This document shows positions 51,520 through 63,247 of a DNA stretch of 64,000 nt, one piece after another. How positions within the stretch are numbered: position 1 is the first letter of the stretch; each line of letters starts with the position of its first letter. The notes under the pieces are model-generated. The model did no database searches. It saw only the letters and a program-made list of their open reading frames with translations, and was not told the DNA's origin. Source of the stretch: Callipepla californica brunnescens. Taxonomy: Eukaryota; Chordata; Aves; Galliformes; Odontophoridae. The translations under genes and the position numbers were made by a program. The stretch spans positions 18,531,152 to 18,595,151 of the forward strand of contig JALIRH010000007.1 in the NCBI GenBank assembly GCA_023055505.1, read 5' to 3'.

Positions 51520-51660
51520 GCATGGAAAAAGTAAAAAGAGGCAAGAGAAGGAAAGAAAAATGGAAAGAAAAAAACAAAGAAACACAAGAGAAAAAAAGAA
51601 GTGGGGAGAGAAAAGGAAGTGGGGAGAGAAAGAGGAAAGAAGGAAAAATATTAGAAGAAA
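51520..51660. repeat. Long purine-rich tract
   Basis: About 140 bases almost entirely of A and G on the plus strand, hence a pyrimidine tract on the DST sense strand. It includes two copies of 'AAGTGGGGAGAGAAA'-type units at about 51598-51632. The 109-codon plus-strand frame across it is a composition artefact (Lys/Arg/Glu-rich). Confidence 0.9.
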
Positions 51661-53224
51661 TGTGCATCTATCCCCATGCTAGTAAGAATGGTTCTGTACA
51701 CATGCACATTCTGCTGCTCTCCACAATCTGTCATAATTTCTGCATTCACTTCTTATTGAACCATAGTGCAGTGACAGATAAGACACAATTTAAATCCTTT
51801 TTCAGTCTGTGGGTGGGAAGCACTTCCAGAACACAACTTATCTTTCTCTAAGGTAGATACCTAAGGCATCTTTAGAAGGACCTGTCCTCTCTGCTAACTA
51901 TATAAAAGAATCTAGACATTTAGCTTGTATAAGCCCAGTAAGACACATGAATAAGCCAACTCTCACCTTTTCATTTTTTTTTTCCTCTTCAACAAGCTAC
52001 TGGCAATCAGTGAGCCTGTATGAGTTGCATGTTATTTTGTATTACATCCAAGGTAACAAAGCTGAAAACTATGACTCAAATTCAACTTAATGCATAGAAC
52101 GAGACAGCTCAAGTGACTGTCAGAAATACACTCTTCTATGCCACTACTTTTGCTGCATTTCCATTATGTAGAATTTTATAAATATGCACTTGCATCATAA
52201 CATAAAGCATCTGAAGAATTAATTTAACTTCCATGTAACTCACAGTTTTAGAAATGATGCCGTAAGAACAGAAAACTGACAACCATATAACCAACTGCTT
52301 TCAAACTGACTATCTCCAGAAGATAAAGGTGAGTTGATACAAATTGTATTTGTGTTAAGTTCAGAATTCAACTAAATGATTGCTTAGTGAGCAATATAAG
52401 ATGAAAATCAAGGCCAGGAACAGATAAATATTTATCTCTACAACCATTCACACCAAGAAGTAGCTGACAATGAAGGCCTGAGGCCACTGACCTTGGCATG
52501 CAATCCCCAAGGATTTAACATGAACTCTTCACTGTGATTTCCTTACAGGTTTAGCTCCTAAATCCTTTCTAAGCTGATCCCAAGAGGTTGAATGTATGGC
52601 AACGATGACTCCGCATTTTTTAAAACTGGGTAAAATTATAATGTATAACATTTTCAGTACGCTGTTCTTCTGTCAAAACAGGCATTGTTTTCAACTTGTA
52701 TCAAAGGACTGTCCTAAAAGTTTCACACAGGGTTTTCCACATTTTGCAGAAAATTAAGCCTGCATCATTCAAATGTGTCTTTAATATAAGAAGCTCACTA
52801 GCCCCTAGAAACACAGTAACCGTTATCTTCAATTATAAAGAGAAATGCATGATGGTTAATTTGGAGATTGCATTTTGCTGCCAGAGCACTGGCAAACTTC
52901 CTGTGTCAATTTTTTTTTTTTTTTAATCTAATTTCCCTGTAGTACTGGACAATGGATAAATTGCTTGCACTGTAAATCTGAAATAAAATCCAGAGTACTC
53001 TTAGAAGGGAAAAGAGCAAGTGTGCAGCATCCTTGTCTTGCAGAAGACTGCATCAAGAGCACACAAACACTTAGGTATATATACCAGGACTAGAGTGAGA
53101 TGTCTAAAATAGATAGGGCTCTGGGAGTTGCTGTTTCTACGGTGTGATTCCTTTGGGTCTAATAATCTCATAAAGAAAAACTTTTGTGAGCACTGTTTAG
53201 TCCTGTTCTGTAGCTACAGACGCG

Positions 53225-53524
53225 CTGCTCACAGCAAAGCATATCAGAAAGTGGTAAGGAAATGTCCTAAAGTAATAGGACGAGGGGAAATGGCCACAAA
53301 CTGAAGCACACGAAGTTCCACACAAATAAGCATGGGAACTTCTCAGTGCAGTGATGGAGCACTGGCACAGGCTGCACAGAGAAGTGGTGGAATCTCCTTC
53401 TCTGGAGACGTTCAAGACCCACCTGGACACCTACCTGTGCAACCTGGGCGAGGGAGCTGCTTTGGCAGGGGGGCTGGACTAGAGATCCTTTCCAATCCCT
53501 TCAACACCCCTGTGATTCTGTGAA
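53225..53524 (+). mobile_element. CR1 LINE 3' tail, well preserved
   Basis: Plus-strand CR1 tail ending in the octamer-type terminus 'TGTGATTCTGTGAA'. It includes the 'GATGGAGCACTGGCACAGG' block shared with the minus-strand copy at 32048-32680. It is about 300 bases long, 5'-truncated, and opposite in orientation to DST. It lies about 1.15 kb inside the 18-kb intron from the first shared CH1 exon. Confidence 0.93.
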
Positions 53525-54678
53525 AGGCTGTGCAGAGCTGCTAATGACAGGACTGTTCCTGATGGCTCAGTCACAGTGGAAAGGACTGAAACAGCACTCT
53601 AGAAGCCAGGTCTCTTGCTAATAAAAATGGTGATCAACTCCACTTGCTAGCTCCCTAGGTCATGCTACTTCCAAGAAGTACCCTGGTTTCAAATGTTTAC
53701 AAGATGCAAAACTAGAATTCTGCATCCTCTAAAGATTATTTTAAATATCCCTGAATAAATCCTGTTATATCCTGCATCTAAAACTTCTCAAATACCTACA
53801 GCATAGCTACAAGAAGAGATAATTAAGTCACTTTCTAAAAAATGTTATTTTTCTCTAAATACAAACACAAGCAAATTATTCCAACAGTAACTGAACATTA
53901 CACACTTTAATTAAATCTCAGCTCCGACAGCTTACAGATAGGTTTTTATTTGATGTGACTTCTACATGAATTCAACCTCTGAAAAGAAATCAAAGTCAGT
54001 TATGTTCAGTAATTATACAATCTGTTTCTCCAGAGAAATGTCTGTGCTAGACAGTTGGCACTGAAACAGCAGATTAAATTTAGGACTGAAGGGCTGTGCA
54101 GCAAATGTGAACTCACAGGCTTTGGTTCTCTGTTGACTATGATTGTACATATTGTTTAAACAATGCACCCCATCCCTGAGGCCAAGTTCACTGCTATTGA
54201 AAAGAAAAGTGACTTTCAACCCTAGAAAGCCTCTGTTTGTAAAGCACGTGGATGTCACTGGATGATATGGTTATCCTTAGCAAGATCACTTCCCTGACCT
54301 CAACATGGTACTTAATTTCTTTTTTTTTTTCTTTTAATTTGCCTTATCTGTGTTGCTACGGGCATGGTTGCTTAATGCAAGGAAAAAAATAAAAAGTCAA
54401 GCTTTGCAGAAAAGAAGTGGTAACCCTCAAACTTGGGCTTATTTTATTTTCAAGTGCAAGCACTCAAACACCCTAGATTCTCAGACAGCAGTATTTTAGC
54501 ACCTTCATGACATCTCAAAGACAAACTACATCTATAAACCTCGTGATTTAAGATCATCTTAGCTTGGCTACCTTACTACGATACAATGAAACTGCATTCT
54601 GAAATCAAACATTTAGTAAAATGCACGATCACTGCTGTAATATTCAGTCATCACGACAGCACAGAAATATCAACCGAC

Positions 54679-54740
54679 CTTCATGAGATGTTGATTTATC
54701 CATTTGGTGAAGGTCTTCTTTTGTACTTTGTCCCGTTCAT
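54679..54740 (-). CDS. DST: DST exon: start of CH1 (first shared actin-binding-domain exon)
   Basis: This 62-nt internal exon encodes the start of CH1, [19 protein letters not shown] followed by MK. It includes the KTFTKWIN segment that forms the first actin-binding surface in spectrin-family CH1 domains. It begins in phase 1: the first base of the Asp codon comes from whichever upstream exon is used. It ends in phase 0. The acceptor is strong, with a long pyrimidine run (TTTTTCCCTCCAG) on the minus strand. The donor reads AAG|GTCGGT, which departs from the vertebrate GTRAGT consensus at +3 and +4. In the gene family this is the exon to which alternative first exons are joined, so every isoform with a complete actin-binding domain should contain it. 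An 18.4-kb intron separates it from the next exon. No other product fits. Confidence 0.93.
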
Positions 54741-56324
54741 CTGGAGGGAAAAAGGAAAAAGAGAAAGGTTTTCAACAGCTCTACAAATTATGCAGCCTTT
54801 TTTTTTTAGGGACAGATTTAAGAAATTAACATTTTAATAACATTTTAAAACAGTATAGCCTGTAGAAGCTCTGACATACCTAATTAAAATAACAGCATAG
54901 AAATATTTGGCAGTAGATTGCAAAGGTTTCTTTAGCAGAAGTTCTAAGTGAGTTCTTCCAGTGCTACAACACCTCTGTTAGATCAGGAGCACTGCTAATG
55001 GAAATGTAACTTCCTAGGTAAAGTTGACCATGCATAAAATGTATTAAAAGACCAAAGCAAACTTTTGAGAAGTATAAACACTACTAATAGGAAATTCCTT
55101 ACTTTATGAAAGCTAGATTTTTGTTTTTTGACTGGAGTATCACACCTCTTCCAATACACTTTAGTCATAGAAAGCATACTCTTTCTTTTCAGTCTCTATA
55201 GTATATACAGTGGTGTTGATCAACGCTCTCATGAGGCCCAGCTACTGCTACACCAGCTGCTGCTAGCAGCTACTGCTCCTTGGTGTGACAGCATCAACAG
55301 CTGCCTGCAAGACACTGTGAAGAAATATCAATAGCAATAGGGTCAGGAAGCATCCTGTTATGGATGGGATGTTATGTACATGTATTCTTCACAGTCATGC
55401 TAAAGAAACAGCAATGCCACTCAGCTGAAGCATCCAGTTCTTTCTCCACAAAGCTATGCATGGTCACTGGGTGGTAAGAGTGTCCCACATCCTCCTGGGG
55501 CTGCAAGGCGTTAGCACCCAGACCATCTGTGCAAGCCTATAATAGCCAGATCCCTTAAGACCTCATACAACACAATTGCAGCTGCTTTATTGACTTGTGC
55601 TATTTGTAGTATGGCTGAGAAAGAGCTCAGGTAGCAGAACAAGACCCTTTCTTCAGCTACTGCAGTCACTAGAAGATTGAATCACATCCTACATTTTACA
55701 CTAAGAACCCTTTTGGCAGATTGGTCAAAGGTAACAGAAGAAGTTGAATAAATAAATTAAAAAAACTCATGGGAGGTCCACGCCCATGGACATCTGAGTC
55801 ACAGTATGATACTGAGGTGTTTCAGAATGGCCTGAATTCACACAAGATCGCACCCCAGGCCACATGGAGCCCTGTATACTTTTCCTGACACCAGTGAGAA
55901 CTGAGTATTCAGGAACAAAAGCAAAAACAAGACAAGCAAAATCTTGCAAAGCCTTTGTGTACTTCTCCAGTATGTGACTCACAGACTTTCTATATGCTTA
56001 CACACATTTTTTCCACGTGTGAATTACAGATTATTGGGGGGGGGAGGGAAGGAAGAGGTTGATCATTTTAAAACATCTATAATTTTTGTGTTCACTGTGG
56101 CAATGAGTTCTGCAGTTAGCACATGTAGTATACAGAACCTCTGCACAGAATAGGGACGGTTCCCAGAACAGCTTTTCTCACATTGCTCCAGATCTGCCAG
56201 TTTCTGACACATTCTTTCCCTGCTACAGAGCTCCACACTTATTCTAGTTGAAGACTCAAATAGAGAATTAAGAAACCAACTTTCAAGCAAAGCAAACAGT
56301 GTTTGAGAGAAAAATCTGATATAT

Positions 56325-56345
56325 TAAATAAATAAATAAATAAAT
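56325..56345. repeat. (AAAT)n microsatellite
   Basis: About five AAAT units, immediately upstream of the plus-strand CR1 at 56358. Confidence 0.9.
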
Positions 56346-56357
56346 CTGCATTTTGTG

Positions 56358-56748
56358 CTCTTATGAAGAAAGGTTGAGGAAGCTGTGCTTGTTTAGTTGG
56401 GAGAACACCACAGGAAAACCATACTTTGGCCTTCCAGTACTTAGGAAGTGGCTATAAGTAGGAGGGACGCTGATTTTAAGAGGGTGAGCAGATAGTGATA
56501 GGACAAGGGGGAGTAGCTTTAAATGAAAAGAGGGGAAATTTAGGTTAGATATTAGAAATAAATTTTTTACTCAGATGGTGATGAGGCCCTGGCACAGGCT
56601 GCCCAGAGAAACTGTGGATACCCCGTTCCCAGAGGCATTCAAGGCCAGGTTGGAGGGGCCTGGGGCAGCCTGATCTGGTGGGCGGCAATCCTGCCTACAG
56701 CAGGCAGTTGAAACACGATGGTCCTTTCAACCTAAGCCATTCTATCTA
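56358..56748 (+). mobile_element. CR1 LINE 3' fragment
   Basis: The plus-strand CR1 3' region includes 'GAAGAAAGGTTGAGGAAGCT', 'GATAGTGATAGGACAAGGGG' and 'CACAGGCTGCCCAGAGAAAC', and ends in 'AAGCCATTCTAT', one octamer. It is preceded directly by an AAAT microsatellite at 56325-56345. Confidence 0.92.
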
Positions 56749-59700
56749 CACATTTTCCTATAGCCTTCATCTACCAAGGCAGCATTTCCAACATGAGTAA
56801 TTCATCCAAGTAGGGTAGAAGCCCTGGCTTGGTTAACACAGAGAACTGAAAATCTCAGAAATGAAAGAAAAGAAGAACTAACTTTACCTACAACTGTTCC
56901 ACTGTGGGTAGCTATTTTAAAAAGAACACAAGTTTTCCAAATTGCACAATTTAATATGCCAGCCCACAAGCGTACAATGTGTCATCTTTGCTAAGGTAAC
57001 CTCGGCTAGTTTTGACTAACTACCACCAAAGTTTACATTTTGTTACTGAGACAACAGTGGAAAAAAAATCCCTTGCCGTGCAGCCTGTTAGAACATGTAG
57101 TGACAATTTGTTTCAACCCTACTTTTACATAAAAGCAAGTAAAAATGATGCTTATTCCCCATATTCCTCATATATGCACACACTACGCTTTTCTACACTC
57201 ATAGAAAGAAAAACTCGTATAGCTCTAACACAAACAAATGCGTAAAAAGGAAGACAAAAGTGTCATGTTGAAAAAAAAAAAGCACTAGAATAAAAGAACA
57301 CTTGTGGTTTTTAATCAAAAAACAAACTCTTTCAGAAAAGAAAATGCAGATTAGGATGAAAGCGCGGTAGAACAGCATTTCAAGCAGCTGACCTCCAAGC
57401 AGAGCGCACCGAAGCCAAAACACCAAATGAAGTAACTAGCAGATAGGCAGCCCACTGCCAAAGTAATTCAAAACTAAGAAACAAAATCCCTTCAAAGGCT
57501 CTGGTGAAAAGCTTTCCCCCAGAGAGCTCTAACGCCCTTCCATTACAAAGCAAACCTGCTGCTGGAAGCTACAAAGTTCACTGCAAAGCTGGCTACTGAC
57601 CCATGCAGCACATCAGCTCCACCAGCTCCCCACTCCATCGCTTTTCATCCTTAGCGAACGATTGCATTCTTCACTTCAAAACTTCAGAGTTCCCTCTCAG
57701 GGAGAGGTAAGCTCAGCAACGACTCAGGTTTCTAGCTGACAGAAAGTAGTAACTCCCCTTTAAAAAAAAAAAAAAAAGCCCTACAAGCAAACAACCCATC
57801 TGCTGCTACAGCAAGGAAAAGCTGTGGACACTATGGACTTAACTCACTGTAAGCACTCAATTCAGCATGTATGTTTGTTTGCTCTGACCTTTAAATGTTT
57901 TAATACATATCTGAGTACAAATGTTGAGTTTTTCCAACCAGGAAGTCTATTTTCTTGCCTGTGCCAACTAAGTGGCGAGGTAAGCACCTCACTGTGAAGC
58001 ACACAGTGGAAGAGCTGCCTCAGCCAAAGCTGAATGCAGGTGAGGTGGCTGTAGAAAGAAAGGATATCTTACATCACCTGATCCATACATCACAACTGTG
58101 AATCCTCAGTAGGTAAGTAACCAATTTGATTATCTCTGATTTACCTCTTACTGCAGATGTGTCAGAATAATGTCCACAGTAAATACCAGCCATATAGACT
58201 AAGACTCTTTTGCTTTACACAAGTAGGAAAGTACCCCAATAAAATGCCTGAAGTTTTAATAGACTGACACCAACTTTATGAATCCACACTACAGAACAGC
58301 TCCAGATTAGAACGTTTGCAGGTAAAAGGTGGTTGTAGCAACTACAGTATCTCACTGTATGTTCTTAGACAACGCCCTTAGAAATAACAAGGTTAACTTT
58401 TAGGTTGCCATCTGTGCAGCCAAGAGTTGATGATCCTCATAGATCCCTTTCCATTAGAGCTATTCTACCACTATCATCAACTCAAATGGTAAATTTAGAG
58501 GCCAGATGCTTCCAACACTAGTGTCTCCTCCCACAAATCCGACTGTATGGCAGATGGTTTTCTTACCAAAATTACACCAAATTCAACACTTGGAATTGAT
58601 GCTTATTGCAATGCCTTCCTGGAGAGAAGCAGAAAAGTATTCCTCAAAGGATAACTCAAAATCTTCATTCAAAGTCCTGCTTTCCAGATTTTTCCACACT
58701 GCACTTATAAGTTAAGCTTGCTTCTCTGCTGATATTTTGTTTGCTGACACGAGTGGCCAGATAGGCAGCAGGTTTTTCTACATTCATCCAGGTACTTACA
58801 AAAGCCCTAACACAACTTATTGTTTACTTGTGCATTAACACACCAAATTTTTGCACATATTTCTTCTATTTACCATACTCGTTTATATTCAAACCCAAAA
58901 AAATATTTTGAAAGAACATTATTAAGGCTGAAAATAAAAAATACTCAAAAGTAGAGTTAAAATTTGAATTAAGATTGACCCTCTTAGGAATATGCACTAT
59001 AATATTTAATTAAACAGCCACTTTTACTAGGCTACTGTCTAGGGCATACTACTCGTTTACAGAGTAGTTATTTAATAATGTATTTCATGTTGCTGTTTGC
59101 ATTCTGAGGACTGAACCTATTCACTGTTCACTCTTCAAGCTCAGAAGAAAAAAGTGTTCTTAAGTGTAATGATTGAGCACATACGGAATACCTGTTCAAA
59201 ATTTCCAAGAAAGGAGAAATGCATTATTTCCATTTTGTAGACAACGGAAAAACTGAAAACTTATTAAAAAAACAGGTACTAAGGGCACTGAAAATCCTGT
59301 TTGACAGAGAAGCTGTATGTCCAGAGGACAATTCTTGTAAGTTTTGTTGCTCAGCACTTCCACAAACTAGAAGTCTAGCATCTCAAATGTCACACTCGGA
59401 AAATAGAGCATAATTAATTAGTATCTCTTGGGAAACCACCTGTTTTACAACACCCAGAATCATGTAGCTACAGAAGACATGAGTGCTGAGATGCTTTTCC
59501 TAAGAGGCCTTCCCCTCTACTCGCAAATTCAACTTTATGTTCATACATTACTTCCAAGGTCTAGCCAATCAGTCATTCTCCCTCGTTAATTAAGAACTGG
59601 AGGGCACTCAGGAACTCTAATAGAGTCTGAAATAGAGAGGAAGATCTCAGTTCAAGCAAAAGCCTAGTTTGGCAAGGTCAAACGACAGGACTCTCTAGGA

Positions 59701-60164
59701 AAGTGTTGAATAACCTTACTAATAAGTAACCTTCCAGCTTTCATATCCTTATTAGGTATTCTTAATTACAGAAATTTTTAAAGTACATCTATCTGCATAC
59801 CTTGTACATCAATTTGAACTATCTGAAATAACAGTTCTACTCCTAGTATGAATAACCAGGATTGTCTTTGATTCTGTTTAGTACCCTAAACTAGATAAAG
59901 TTAAGAATTAATAAAATTGAACTCTAATTTAAATACAGTAAAGTGTATGAGTAGAGACCTGTGCTAGAAGTGCGTTATTGCTTCAAATTTTCATCAAGAC
60001 GCAACGTTTAAAAAACTAACATGCTTTAGCAATGACTTCCAATAATAAAAATAAAGAAATAAATCCTTTCTCCTATAAAAATGTCAAAGCTGAATTAGCA
60101 TTCATGTAGCTAATAAACAGACAGCTATGATGAGTTCCTGACAAATTACTAACAAGTTTCTGCT

Positions 60165-61783
60165 GAATGAGGTGGGTGCCCTGGTAATGGAGGACACTGA
60201 GGTGGTAGTTACTGAACACCTTCTTTGCTTCCATCTTTACTGTTAAGACTGCCCCTTGGGAATCCCACGCCCTGGAGATAAGAGAGTCTGAGAAATGGAA
60301 GACCTCCCCCTGGCCAAGGAGAACCTGGTCAGAGATCATCTAGACAAACCTGACAAACACAAATCCATGGGTCCCAAAGAGATGCACCCACAAGAGCTAA
60401 GGGAGCTGGCAGAAGTCAAACTGCTCTCATCATCTTCAAAAGGTCACTGAGAATGGGAGAGAGATCTGAGAGTTGGAGCCACTCCAGTCCTCTGAAAGGG
60501 CAAGGAGGAGCCGGGAAACTACAGGCCAGTCAGTCTCACCTCATCCCTGGGAAGATGACAGAACAGCTTGTTCTGGACGTCATCTCCAAGCAAGTGGAAG
60601 AAAATTAGGTTATCAAGAGTTCTCAGTGTGGATTCACCAAGAAGAAATTATGCTTGACCAATCTTGTAACCTCCAACGATGTCGTGACTGGTTGGGTAGA
60701 TGAGGGTAGAGCAGTTCTCTGCCTTGATTTTAGCAAGACTTCTGATACTGTCTCCCATAACATCTTCATAAGTAAGCTTAGAAAGTGTGAGATAAATGAG
60801 TGGACAGTGTGATGGACTGAGAAGTGGCTGGCTGGCAAAGTTCAAAGGGTTGCGATCAGTGCTGAGTCCAGTGATCTTGTTCAACATTTTCACCAGTGAT
60901 CTGGATGAAGGGGCAGACTGCACCCTCAGCAAGTTTGCAGATGATACGAAACTGAGAGGAATGACTAACACCAAAATACTGTGCTGCCATTCAGAAATAC
61001 CTGAAGAGTTGAATGGAGAGAAACTTCATGAGGTTCAACAACAAATATAAATTCTTGCACCTGGGAAGGAATAACTGCATCCACCAGCACAAATTAGGGG
61101 CTGAGCTATGGGAGAGGAGATCTGTGGAGAAGGACCTATCTGTCAAGGTGGACAACAGGTTGGCTATGAGCCAGCAGTCTGCTATAATGGCCAAAAAGGC
61201 CAATGGGATCCCAGGGTACATTAAAAAGGTGGACAGTAGGTCAAGGGAGGTGATCCTTCCCCCTCTACTCTGCCCTGGTGAGGCCACATCTGGAGTACTG
61301 TGTCCAGTTCTGGACTCTCTGGTACAAAAAAGATGGGGATCTCCTAGAAGAAGTCCAGCAGAAGGCCACAAAGATGATTAGGGGCCTATAGCATCTCCCT
61401 TACGAGAAAGGCTGAGAGACCTGGGTCTCTTTAGCATGGAGAAGACTGAGGGGATCTCACCAATGCCTTTCAATATCTAAAGTGTAGGAGTCAAGTGGAT
61501 GGGGCCAAGTTCTTTGCAATGGTGCCCAAAAACAGGACAAGGGGCAAAGGGCATAAACTGGAACATAAGAAGTTCCATCTGAACATGACAAAAATCTTCT
61601 GTACTTAAAGGATTACAGAGCAGTGCAACAAACTGCCAAGAAAGGTTGTGGAGTCTTCCCTGGTGACATTCAAAATCTGCCTGGATGCTTTCATGTGTAA
61701 CCTATTGTAGGGAACCTGTGTTAGCAGGGTGGTTAGACTGTAAGATCTCCGAAGATCCCTTCCAACCTCTACCATTCTCTGTT
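60165..61783 (+). mobile_element. CR1 LINE, longest copy in the window (RT core to 3' end)
   Basis: The plus-strand CR1 of about 1.6 kb runs from upstream of the reverse-transcriptase core to the 3' end ('CCTTCCAACCTCTACCATTC'). Visible motifs are a damaged DFSKAFD-like segment near 60727, KFADDTKL (the FADD catalytic motif) at about 60938-60962, and VEKDLSVKVDNRLAMSQQSA near 61120-61180. Frameshifts and stops split ORF2 into frames of 126 codons or fewer, so it is not active. It has lost the endonuclease region by 5' truncation. Confidence 0.93.
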
Positions 61784-63247
61784 TCTGCAGAAGCGATATT
61801 AGGGGCCTCAAAGGAGAATCTCTGCAAACCCATTCTGAAACTGGAACAACCAAGTCTGGAAGTGTTAACAGTTTCAGGACCTATTTTAATCAGAGTGACA
61901 ACTACTGTATGAAAAGAACTGTGGGAAAACAAGGACATCTTAAGTTATTTGCAACAGTTTCCATCTTAAAACAAAAAATAAACAATCCCTCCCCCCACAG
62001 CCTCCCAGACCTCTATGAAATACTTCACAATTTAGTTGCTCAGAACTGGAATGACAGAATAAATTCAGTGTTTGGAATGACTTCTTAACTAAGGGATCTA
62101 CTAAGTTACTGTAAACTCCTCCCCTCTTCCTATCCCCAGAAATAATCCTGGGCAAATGTGACAGGTTCCTTATAGTAATTATCTCAGTTGACAGCCTGGC
62201 TTCCTATTAGTTTCTTGCTTCCTCTAACATACTGTATTCTGCTTCAAGTTGTGTTTTACTTTATATATTTCAAAAAGATACTTCATGCATTGTAATATGG
62301 AATTATAGAATTGTGCTATTCTTAAATCAGCTCAAGGGATGTTTGCCAAGCTTGAAAGCAGCATTTTATATTTTACCACCTTTACCTTTTTAATTATCAG
62401 CTTCCCCTTGGATTTATAAAATCAGAACTCATAACATTTCTTGTTTATGGCTCTGCTGGTGTTCACATACCAGCACAGCTTGAGAAGAAGCACTAGCAGT
62501 TTTGCAGGAGCTTGCTTTGGAGGCAGCATCACATTATGTCTTTTTTTAGAAAGACTGAACAGAGGCCTTGTCAGCCAAATACAAAATTAAAGGATAACTG
62601 AAGATAGCAGAGTGCAAAATTTAGGTGATACTGAGGAAGACAGACAATAAAGGCATGGGGCAATGAAGAGAGACATGTTAGAAAGAGAAATGTAAAAAAA
62701 TTACAGTTTATGAGACTAGATGATTACCTTTGGTTAAGAGAGTTTGGAATAGACATAGTGGTGAAGTTTCAAATTGTTGGAAGACAGTTAAATAAAAAAA
62801 AAAAAACACAAGAGACAGTAGGACAGACACGGATTCTTTCACAAAGAATATATGCTATTACTTAAGAAATACAATAAAAAAATGTATACTGTTGAAATGC
62901 ATTCCCTACCTCCCTGAGAGGTAAATTAATGAAAACATAAAACTCTGATTTATTTTTTTCAGAAAATGCATCCCACTCAGCTACCTGCCCTACCAAGGCA
63001 CACAGGGAACCTCAGTAAGAACCTCAGTTTAGGTCTTCGTAATTTTCTGGTTGCTCAGTTTAATCTCCATTGGAAAAACATTTTCCTTGAACTATAGGAT
63101 GAATGGCCACATAAACAAGTTAGACCAATTAAAAGGACTGATCAGGATAAAATTTTTGCTCATACTCTGATAGTGGATCCCCTTTCATGCTCTGCTTCTA
63201 TTAAAGAACAAACTACATGCATTAAGAGCTGAAGATAAACTAGAAAT

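Larger units (their letters stand above)
36291..54678 (-). other. DST: DST intron between first two shared CH1 exons
   Basis: This 18.4-kb intron begins at the weak donor at 54678 and ends at the TTTTTGCAG acceptor at 36291. It holds CR1 pieces at 44378-44575, 44784-45445 and 53225-53524, a T run at 42556, a CA-rich repeat at 42016 and a long purine tract at 51520-51660. No exon was recognised in 36291-44370, 45450-51515 or 51665-53220. Open plus-strand frames at 38128-38658 and 50144-50791 are longer than most background frames but match nothing I know. A GC-richer island at 45620-46060 and another at 50140-50290 remain unexplained. Confidence 0.75.
12864..54740 (-). other. DST: DST (dystonin/BPAG1), partial gene: actin-binding-domain exons
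   Basis: Dystonin is a very large cytoplasmic plakin/spectraplakin. It links actin filaments, through an N-terminal pair of calponin-homology (CH) domains, to microtubules and intermediate filaments through distal domains. Six minus-strand exons between these coordinates splice in frame to all of CH1 and the first 55 residues of CH2, and one more alternative first exon lies among them. The assignment rests on near-continuous identity with the DST actin-binding domain as I remember it: [14 protein letters not shown], then [17 protein letters not shown], then PREKGRMRFHRLQ, then [12 protein letters not shown], then [21 protein letters not shown]1 and plectin instead have IADGNPKL and ISDIQVSGQSEDMTAKE at the last two places. 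Upstream isoform-specific first exons and all exons after the first CH2 exon lie outside the window or were not found. Exon borders were read by eye. Confidence 0.93.

Noticed and set aside
51522..51851. 109-codon Lys/Arg/Glu-rich plus-strand frame
   Set aside because: It is produced by the purine tract composition and has no coding character beyond it.
12864..54740. Assignment of the CH exons to MACF1 or plectin instead of DST
   Set aside because: [25 protein letters not shown] and TTEGYAGI match DST; the paralogues differ at these positions as I recall them.
58793..58830. ACTTAC (minus-strand GTAAGT) near 58793 as the donor of an upstream DST exon
   Set aside because: The sequence before it on the minus strand ends in TTTT rather than a coding G-phase end and shows no plakin N-terminal text.
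60796..61381. Plus-strand frames with KFADDTKL and EKDLSVKVD as a functional reverse transcriptase
   Set aside because: The motifs are split between frames by shifts and stops and the endonuclease region is absent, so this is a dead CR1 copy.
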